NCBI GenBank assembly: GCA_934561055.1
Contig: CAKTFN010000023.1
Coordinates: 1-10,285, forward strand
Length of the DNA stretch: 10,285 nt
Direction of reading: 5' to 3'
From: an uncultured Eubacteriales bacterium
Lineage (GTDB): Bacteria; Bacillota; Clostridia; Oscillospirales; Acutalibacteraceae
The position numbers and the translations under genes are program-made. This document shows positions 1 to 5,668 of the stretch, one piece after another (the stretch's first letter is position 1; each line of letters starts with the position of its first letter). The notes under the pieces are model-generated. The model saw nothing but the letters and a program-made list of their open reading frames with translations, was not told the origin of the DNA and did no database searches.

Positions 1-4
1 CGAA

Positions 5-247
5 ATGAAACTCGGAATTCTCTGCTGGCTTTTCTGGGGTGCGTCAATCATGTGGCTCGTTGATGCGATTTTTGAGTATGCCGAACTCGGCGCAGCATAT
101 TTCACTCCGGCGCCCGAAGACATGCTCAACGACCTTTTCCTCGGCCTTTCGGTAATTGCCCTCGCCCTCGTTGTTTGGGTAATTACGCTGATTGTCAAAG
201 ACCCGAAGGGTGTTGTGAAAAAAACGATATCCGGCAAAAAACAATAA
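5..247 (+). CDS. Small two-helix membrane protein, function unknown (start may lie upstream)
   Basis: This encodes 80 residues if the ATG at 5 is the start. Only four bases precede it and the frame is open to the window edge, so the ribosome binding site cannot be seen and the true start may lie further upstream. Two hydrophobic stretches are visible: about residues 3-22 (rich in L, W, I, with C7) and about 44-64 (LFLGLSVIALALVV core). An acidic, proline-containing loop separates them, and the tail is short and basic (KKTISGKKQ). The pattern fits a small integral membrane protein with a cytoplasmic positively charged C-terminus. I do not recognise a family and assign no function. It is followed directly by a good terminator, so it is the last gene of its transcript. 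It converges with the giant gene on the other strand. Confidence 0.7.
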   Translation: MKLGILCWLFWGASIMWLVDAIFEYAELGAAYFTPAPEDMLNDLFLGLSVIALALVVWVITLIVKDPKGVVKKTISGKKQ

Positions 248-252
248 AAAGC

Positions 253-300
253 AACCGAGACTGTTTTTTGAAAGAACAGCCTCGGTTATTCTTTTTTCTT
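253..300 (+). terminator. Rho-independent terminator of the small membrane protein gene
   Basis: The arms AACCGAGACTGTT (253-265) and AACAGCCTCGGTT (275-287) pair over 13 positions with a single A/C mismatch (260 against 280) around a 9-nt loop. A T-rich run (ATTCTTTTTTCTT, 288-300) follows. It starts six bases after the stop codon at 247 and points in the + direction. Confidence 0.9.
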
Positions 301-332
301 GCCAAGACCGGATTTGAAAGTTTGAATCCGGA

Positions 333-381
333 CAAAAAAAGAAAAACGGGTATGCATCCGCAGAGGACGCATACCCGTTTT
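333..381 (-). terminator. Rho-independent terminator of the giant secreted-protein gene
   Basis: The arms AAAACGGGTATGC (343-355) and GCATACCCGTTTT (369-381) are perfect inverse complements. The stem continues inward with TCC/GGA (357-359 and 365-367) past one mismatch, closing on the loop GCAGA. On the minus strand the hairpin is followed by a long T run (complement of 333-342). It begins 13 bases beyond the stop codon of the minus-strand gene ending at 395. A separate 7-bp inverted repeat (CCGGATT 308-314 and AATCCGG 325-331) lies between the two terminators, without a T run in either direction. Confidence 0.9.
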
Positions 382-394
382 GAATTTCAAAAGC

Positions 395-3300
395 TTATGC
401 AATTTTGAACTTTGAAAGAATATTCTTAATCCAAAGAATCGCTTTGTTGAAGAAGTCGATAAACTTCTGAAGGAAGGAGCTGACTTTGTGAGAATCGTCT
501 TTGAAAAGCTGTTCAAGAATGTTTGCAACATTCTTGATGTTTTCAAACATTGAACCCATCGCTCCGCTCACGCTGTCAAAGCCTTCAATTCCGCCGAGTC
601 CCTCAAAAACGTTTTTGATTTTTTCGGTCACAAGATGCTTTGATTTGTCAATTGCGTTCACTCCGGTGTTTACTCCGAAGAAAACATAAAACAAAACGAA
701 AAGAACCTGATCGGCATCGCCGAGCGTTTTCAGAAGGTTAAGAGTCTTTTTGACAAGATTCATTGAGTTTTCGTCAAGGTTTCCTTCAAGTGACTTGAGA
801 TAAACGTCGGTGTTGTCGCTGAACATGAGGGTGTTAACAATCATTCTGAGCATGATTGTTACGAATTCGGGAGTCATTGTTTTTTCGGTTTCAAGCTTTA
901 TCGCTTTTTCTCCGTTTACGCTGACATATTCCTTTGCCGTTCCGAGCGACATAATTGCCGAAGCAAGCTCCGAATAGCCCGGCATTTTGATTCCGTTTCC
1001 GACGTTTGCAAGCGCATCGGCAAGGATTTCTTCAAGATTAAGGTTAATGTTGATATAAACCTCAATAGCCGGTCTGATTACGTCAACGGCAACATAAAGC
1101 GCTCTGAGGACGTTGTCAACCGCCTGCTGAAGTCCGCCGATACCGATGAAATAAAGAATGTTCGGAAGAAGCTCAATAATGTTATTGATCGGATCGGCCG
1201 AAACGCTGTCAACAAGGGAAAGAAGCGGATTGAGAACGGCATAAACCATCTGCTCGTCACCGAGGGTTTTGAAGGTGTCATACGGAGTAATGTCAGCCTG
1301 ATTGCAGCCGATTCCTTCAAGAAGCGGAATAATCGCACTGTTATAACCGTTATAGCCGTTGAGGTCAACCGTTTTAAGAAGCTTCAGCGTGCTTCCGTCA
1401 GCCGAGTCGATGAGGAGAACCTTAAGAAGCGGAACGAGCGGAAGAACGTAAGAAACAAGCGACTTCACAAAAGCATCCTTGTTTCCGTTTTCAAACTCCG
1501 GAACGGTGTAATTGAACAGCGAATCAAAAATTCCCTTAATGTCAAGATCCGCAAAATTTGCAACGATATCAATGACGTTCTGATAATTTTTGAAGAAATT
1601 GTTGATGAGGTCAACGAGTGCCTGAAGGTTTTCCTTTGTATAAAGGTTAAGAATTACATTTTCAAGTTCCTTTGAAATGTCTTCGTGGCCGAGAATGCAA
1701 AGGAGCTTGTTTACGAACGGAACAAGGTTATCCGAAACATACTGCGCCTTGTCCTTTGTCCAATATGAGGAATAGCGAACAGCCTTGCCCTGCGCTTCAA
1801 GTTCTGCCTTTTCCTCATCGGAAAGTTTTGAATAATCAACGGATTCTTCCGGTTCGGGAGCTGTGATTTCGGGATAAACGAATTTTGCCTGAGGATACTT
1901 AACAGGATTGATAAGTTCAACAACGGCGGCGGCAACGTCACCGGCATTTCCGATGTTCAGTGAATAGATTACGGACATTATGCTTTCAAGCTGTTCTTCA
2001 TCGGTGACGAACTTTGAAAGGATTGCCCTCATTCCCTCTTTGTCTCCGAGGACTTTTGCAACATAAGTGAGAATGTAATAAGCAACATCGGCTTTGTCCG
2101 CCTTGATTGTGTATGCCTTTCCTTCCGAAAGAGCGCTGTTGTCATAGATATAATCTTTTCTGATTGTTTCTCTTTCGCTGAGAGTTCCGGCCGTTGCAAG
2201 CGTTCCGGCGTCAATTTCCGGAAGGTCAAGACCGAGAAGTTCAAGAATTCCGTCCAGTCCCTTTGAAAGGTCAAGGCCGAAAGCTTCCTTAATGTCAAGC
2301 ATATCACCGACGGAAATTGAAACTCCGTCGCTCAAAACCGAACCGACAAGATCTGCCGTTGCATCATAAGAGATTGTCGTTTTGAGCATATTGAGAATCG
2401 GTGTAACCATATCAAACGAAAGCGCATAAATCAGATTCGGAAGAATCGAAACAATTGAGTCAACAGGCTTTTCCGCAATTTTGTCAACAATTGAGAAAAT
2501 CGGCTCAAAAATTGCTTTTGCAACGTCATAGAGGTCTGTATAGCCTTCAACCTCTTTTGCAGACGGGAAGTCGGTTGCTCCGAGCGCTTCAAAAACGGGA
2601 GCGAGCATATTTGCGTAGCCCGAGTTTGCGCTTGCTCCGAGCTGAAGGGCAACGTTGAGAGTGATTGTGATGAGAATCGTTACCGAACCGGTCGCCATGT
2701 TTTCAACCTTTGCCGGTTTCCACTCCTGATTGCAAACAAGAGCCATTGCGAGCGGCTTAAGTCCTTCCATACCTGCGGCAAACGCACGGTAGAAAGCTTC
2801 TGCCTTTTCTTCCGGTGCAGCCTCGTCAATTCCCCAGTCAAGGTTCAAAGACGAAGTTTCTCTGTCATAAATCGCAACGGATTTCCAGTTTCTTCCGGCC
2901 TTTGTCAAAGCTTCCTTCGCTTCGGCATAAGTATCGGGAAGAAGTGCGGCAACCTGATCGGGATAAATGTCGAGATTTCCCTCGTGAAGAATCGCATAAA
3001 GATCCTTGAGGTAATTTACTTTTACGTCGATTCCCGAATATTTTACGGTGAGAGGAAGATTTGACCAAACCTTTTCAAACTGCTCAAGAACGAGCGGATA
3101 AAGAATGTTCAAAATCGCATTGACCGTTTTGTCGGAGAAAACCGCATTTTCAAGAACACCCCTCAAAAGCGTTTTGAGGTCTTTTCCGCCGATGAGGTTT
3201 TTGAACGTTTCGGAAGAAAGGAAGCCGTCGAGCGTATCAATAGTATTGAGAAGGTTTTCTTTTGTCACTTCATAAGCTTCGGTTTTAACCTTGTCGTCGG

Positions 3301-5293
3301 GATAAACGTCACGCTTTTCATAGGTAATTTCACTCTTTTTAAAGCTTAAAAAACCGAATGTTTTTGCAAAATCGTTATATTTTTCATAGATTGCGGCTTT
3401 AAGTTCTTCATAAGTTTTCTTTGTTTCTTCGGAAACGAAAGAGTCTTTGCCTTTTTCGGTGAGATAAGTAAGGATTTCGTCCTCAAGGCCGACAAAGGCG
3501 GCTTTGAGTTTTACGAAAATGACAATGCTTTCAATTTCCGACGGTCTTCCGATGAGGGTATAGATTTCATCCGCATAACTCACCTGCGACGAGAAACGGT
3601 CGGCAAGGAGTTTATAAAGTGCGGTTTCAAAACCGTTTGCACCCTCAACGGTTTTTCCGAGAAGGCTCTGAGCCTTTTCTTCTCCGACGGAAGCTTTGAG
3701 TTCATCATAAAAACCGATGAGGCCTTTGAGATTCTCCGGAATTTCCTCAATCAGTGCTTCGATTGAAGAAGTTTCCGTGTCGGCAAAGGACATTTCGAGA
3801 TTCTTTGCAAAAAATGAAACAAACTCGTTCATTTCGCAGAAAAGCGAAAGTCTGAGATCTGTGAGATATTCGTATCCTTTGGGGAAGATTGTGTTTTTGA
3901 CCTGTTCGCTGTAAAGAGCGATTGCGTCAATATAACCGCAAAGCAGAGAGTAAACCGCCGTCTGCTCTTCGGCAGAAAGGTTTTTGTGAGTGTCTTTATA
4001 TTCATCATAAAGCGCATTTGCGGCGTCTGCCGTTTTTTGAAGGTCATACACTTTTACGTTATCGGTAAAGTTTGTGTAATAATCAAGGCTGATTTCGCCG
4101 TGCTTGTTGAGATATTCAAGAAGCTCGCTTCCGCCGGCCGCAAGCGAATTATAGATGTCGCAAAATTCGCTGTAAGCGGAAAGCATTTCATCGTAATTAT
4201 AAGCGCCGTAATCAAAAACGCCGTAATTCGGGTTTGCTTCGCTGAACGCAGCCCATTTCTTTGCGATTGCAAGATAGGTTTCAACGTCCATTGCGCTTTG
4301 ACAGCTCTTGAGAAGATTGTCAACTGCGGCGGCTCTGTCGGAGAAGAGTTTTTCAAAAACGGTCTTTCCGCCGACGTATTCAACGATTGCGTCATACTTT
4401 TCTTTGAAGCCGTCATAGAACGCTTTCATTGTTCCGTTGAGTGTCATGTCGAGCATTTCTTCGTATGAAAGGCCGAAGTTGACCGAATCAAGGTATGCGT
4501 CGTATGCGTTGAGCGTCTTTTTCACGTCGCTGTTTTTCTTTTTGCCGTCGGAAAGAGTCGGAACGGAACTTTTGGTGTTGATTACCGAATGGTAATGGTT
4601 GGTTTTAAAAATGGAACCGGTAGTATAGTTTTCACGGCTCATCGAAACGGTGTAGGACGCACTGAGAACGATTTCGTTTTCAACGTCCGCACGGGAATTC
4701 TTTTCGGCAAGATAGCCTTTGTAATCATCGGTTGAAACAACCGTGATATCATCCACTCTCGCCGGAACACTGTTTTTGTTTTTATTGTTTTTGCTGTGAG
4801 TATAGCTCACCTGTTCCATACTGAGAACGTTTGAAAGGAAGGTTGCAACGTTGTACTCGGCAAACTCCTGTGCGCTCATATAGCCGGAATCAAGAAGGCT
4901 TTGGATGATCTGATCTTTGACTTCGCCGACATTTACGCAGTTTTGGCCGGAGCCGTCGTTTCCGAAAGCGGCATATTTTTTATACTTTGCCGAATCCTTC
5001 ACTGCATTGTCAACCTTTTTGAGAAGTGCGCGGATTTCCGTGTATTCTTCATAAGTGCTCACCGTAATTTCGGTAAGGTTCGTTTTGACAACATTCGCAT
5101 CGCTTCCGGAGGAAGTGTTGCTCACTTTTGTGTGGGAGGAAAGATTTTTGACCGTGTCGCTTTTCAGTGCTTTCGCAAGTTCGTCAACGGCTGTTTCTCC
5201 GTCCGCCGCAAAGGTTGTGAATGCAGCCGAGAAGGTTGAAACAATCATAAGGACGGAAAGAATCACGCTGAGAATTTTTTTCATGCGTTTCAT
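395..5293 (-). CDS. Giant secreted helical protein (1,632 aa) with a duplicated C-terminal module
   Basis: The ATG at 5293 is chosen because AAGGAGA lies 7 nt upstream; the next ATG (5284) would be 16 nt away. The N-terminus is a clear signal peptide: KRMKK, a hydrophobic core, then FTTFAA with cleavage probably after A29 or A30. The protein is therefore exported. The mature chain looks largely alpha-helical, with few cysteines (8 in total). I recognise no enzyme motif and no named domain. Residues about 31-670 form a helical N-terminal half. From about 690 to 1113 and from about 1190 to 1530 the same order of landmarks appears twice: a KTLLRGVLEN/KELENVILN helix; EAFYRAF/DAFVKSL; SGYANMLAPVFEALG/NGYNSAIIPLLEGIG; and FSIVDKI-KPVDSIVSILPNLIYAL/LSLVDSV-DPINNIIELLPNILYFI. 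A charged linker (about 1140-1180, EEKAELEAQ) separates the copies. The last 30 residues form a basic, aromatic amphipathic tail (FLQKFIDFFNK, WIKNILSKFK). No LPXTG sorting signal or classical C-terminal membrane anchor is present. It appears to be a single-gene transcript with its own terminator. The function is unknown; a surface or cell-envelope structural or adhesive role is only a guess. Confidence 0.93.
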   Translation of the reverse strand: MKRMKKILSVILSVLMIVSTFSAAFTTFAADGETAVDELAKALKSDTVKNLSSHTKVSNTSSGSDANVVKTNLTEITVSTYEEYTEIRALLKKVDNAVKDSAKYKKYAAFGNDGSGQNCVNVGEVKDQIIQSLLDSGYMSAQEFAEYNVATFLSNVLSMEQVSYTHSKNNKNKNSVPARVDDITVVSTDDYKGYLAEKNSRADVENEIVLSASYTVSMSRENYTTGSIFKTNHYHSVINTKSSVPTLSDGKKKNSDVKKTLNAYDAYLDSVNFGLSYEEMLDMTLNGTMKAFYDGFKEKYDAIVEYVGGKTVFEKLFSDRAAAVDNLLKSCQSAMDVETYLAIAKKWAAFSEANPNYGVFDYGAYNYDEMLSAYSEFCDIYNSLAAGGSELLEYLNKHGEISLDYYTNFTDNVKVYDLQKTADAANALYDEYKDTHKNLSAEEQTAVYSLLCGYIDAIALYSEQVKNTIFPKGYEYLTDLRLSLFCEMNEFVSFFAKNLEMSFADTETSSIEALIEEIPENLKGLIGFYDELKASVGEEKAQSLLGKTVEGANGFETALYKLLADRFSSQVSYADEIYTLIGRPSEIESIVIFVKLKAAFVGLEDEILTYLTEKGKDSFVSEETKKTYEELKAAIYEKYNDFAKTFGFLSFKKSEITYEKRDVYPDDKVKTEAYEVTKENLLNTIDTLDGFLSSETFKNLIGGKDLKTLLRGVLENAVFSDKTVNAILNILYPLVLEQFEKVWSNLPLTVKYSGIDVKVNYLKDLYAILHEGNLDIYPDQVAALLPDTYAEAKEALTKAGRNWKSVAIYDRETSSLNLDWGIDEAAPEEKAEAFYRAFAAGMEGLKPLAMALVCNQEWKPAKVENMATGSVTILITITLNVALQLGASANSGYANMLAPVFEALGATDFPSAKEVEGYTDLYDVAKAIFEPIFSIVDKIAEKPVDSIVSILPNLIYALSFDMVTPILNMLKTTISYDATADLVGSVLSDGVSISVGDMLDIKEAFGLDLSKGLDGILELLGLDLPEIDAGTLATAGTLSERETIRKDYIYDNSALSEGKAYTIKADKADVAYYILTYVAKVLGDKEGMRAILSKFVTDEEQLESIMSVIYSLNIGNAGDVAAAVVELINPVKYPQAKFVYPEITAPEPEESVDYSKLSDEEKAELEAQGKAVRYSSYWTKDKAQYVSDNLVPFVNKLLCILGHEDISKELENVILNLYTKENLQALVDLINNFFKNYQNVIDIVANFADLDIKGIFDSLFNYTVPEFENGNKDAFVKSLVSYVLPLVPLLKVLLIDSADGSTLKLLKTVDLNGYNGYNSAIIPLLEGIGCNQADITPYDTFKTLGDEQMVYAVLNPLLSLVDSVSADPINNIIELLPNILYFIGIGGLQQAVDNVLRALYVAVDVIRPAIEVYININLNLEEILADALANVGNGIKMPGYSELASAIMSLGTAKEYVSVNGEKAIKLETEKTMTPEFVTIMLRMIVNTLMFSDNTDVYLKSLEGNLDENSMNLVKKTLNLLKTLGDADQVLFVLFYVFFGVNTGVNAIDKSKHLVTEKIKNVFEGLGGIEGFDSVSGAMGSMFENIKNVANILEQLFKDDSHKVSSFLQKFIDFFNKAILWIKNILSKFKIA

Positions 5294-5300
5294 CTCATAA

Positions 5301-5307
5301 TCTCCTT
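5301..5307 (-). promoter_or_regulatory. Ribosome binding site of the giant secreted-protein gene
   Basis: The minus strand reads AAGGAGA here, 7 nt before the ATG at 5293. This selects the MKRMKK start over the in-frame ATG nine bases further in. Confidence 0.85.
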
Positions 5308-5617
5308 TTGCATAAAAATTTCGACAATAAATGACGATATGTATATTTTATAGCGGTACCTTAAATTAAAATTTAAACTGGGGAAATTATGAGACACTTT
5401 GAAAAGTTTGGAAGTTTTGCACATTTTTTTAACGCAAAATTCACAAATTTGACAAAATTAAATTAAATATTATAAAAACTCCTCTTTGACCGTACCAAAA
5501 CGAAACACCGAATAAAGCCTCGTTTCATTTAATTAACTATACTTTTTCTTTCATAAGCCCGTGACGGTTGCAGAAAGCATAAATGTATCCCCGTCCTCCG
5601 GCGGTATTATAACAGCG
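5308..5617. other. A/T-rich intergenic region upstream of the giant gene; promoter not clearly resolved
   Basis: This gap holds no convincing gene on either strand. The giant gene needs a minus-strand promoter here. A TATAAA at 5347-5352 (minus) is a possible -10, but the -35 match is weak. A TTGTCA at 5455-5450 (minus) is a good -35 with a poor -10 (TTAAAA) 17 nt on. The best promoter match points the other way: TTGACA at 5449-5454, a 16-nt spacer and TATAAA at 5471-5476 on the + strand, with no + strand gene downstream. A short inverted repeat (AAACGA 5498-5503 and TCGTTT 5520-5525) lies just after it. The stretch 5355-5376 is nearly all A/T and partly palindromic. Confidence 0.4.
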
Positions 5618-5662
5618 GAAAAACAAAAGAGCAACCTACGCTCGGTAGAGTGAAGGCTGCCC
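5618..5662 (-). terminator. Rho-independent terminator of the ybaK-CotH unit
   Basis: On the minus strand GGGCAGCCT (5662-5654) pairs with AGGTTGCTC (5637-5629) over nine positions, including two G-U pairs. A small inner CTC/GAG stem is possible. The hairpin is followed by TTTTGTTTTT (complement of 5619-5628). It starts 6 bases beyond the stop codon ending at 5669. It separates this unit from the giant gene downstream. Confidence 0.8.
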
Positions 5663-5668
5663 TTTATA

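Noticed and set aside
308..331. Inverted repeat CCGGATT/AATCCGG as a third terminator
   Set aside because: The stem is only seven pairs with a 10-nt loop, and no T run follows on either strand. The flanking two hairpins already explain termination.
175..408. 77-codon + strand frame across the two terminators
   Set aside because: It covers both terminator hairpins and overlaps the ends of the two flanking genes. The product is low-complexity and shows no start signal.
3986..4468. 160-codon open frame on the + strand inside the giant gene
   Set aside because: It is antisense to continuous coding sequence with no start context. The composition is what reversed Lys/Glu/Ala/Leu codons would give.
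395..5293. Sortase-anchored adhesin (LPXTG) or recognised toxin/enzyme
   Set aside because: There is no LPXTG-type motif near the C-terminus, no catalytic signature and no short tandem repeats typical of such adhesins. Only export and the duplicated module can be supported.
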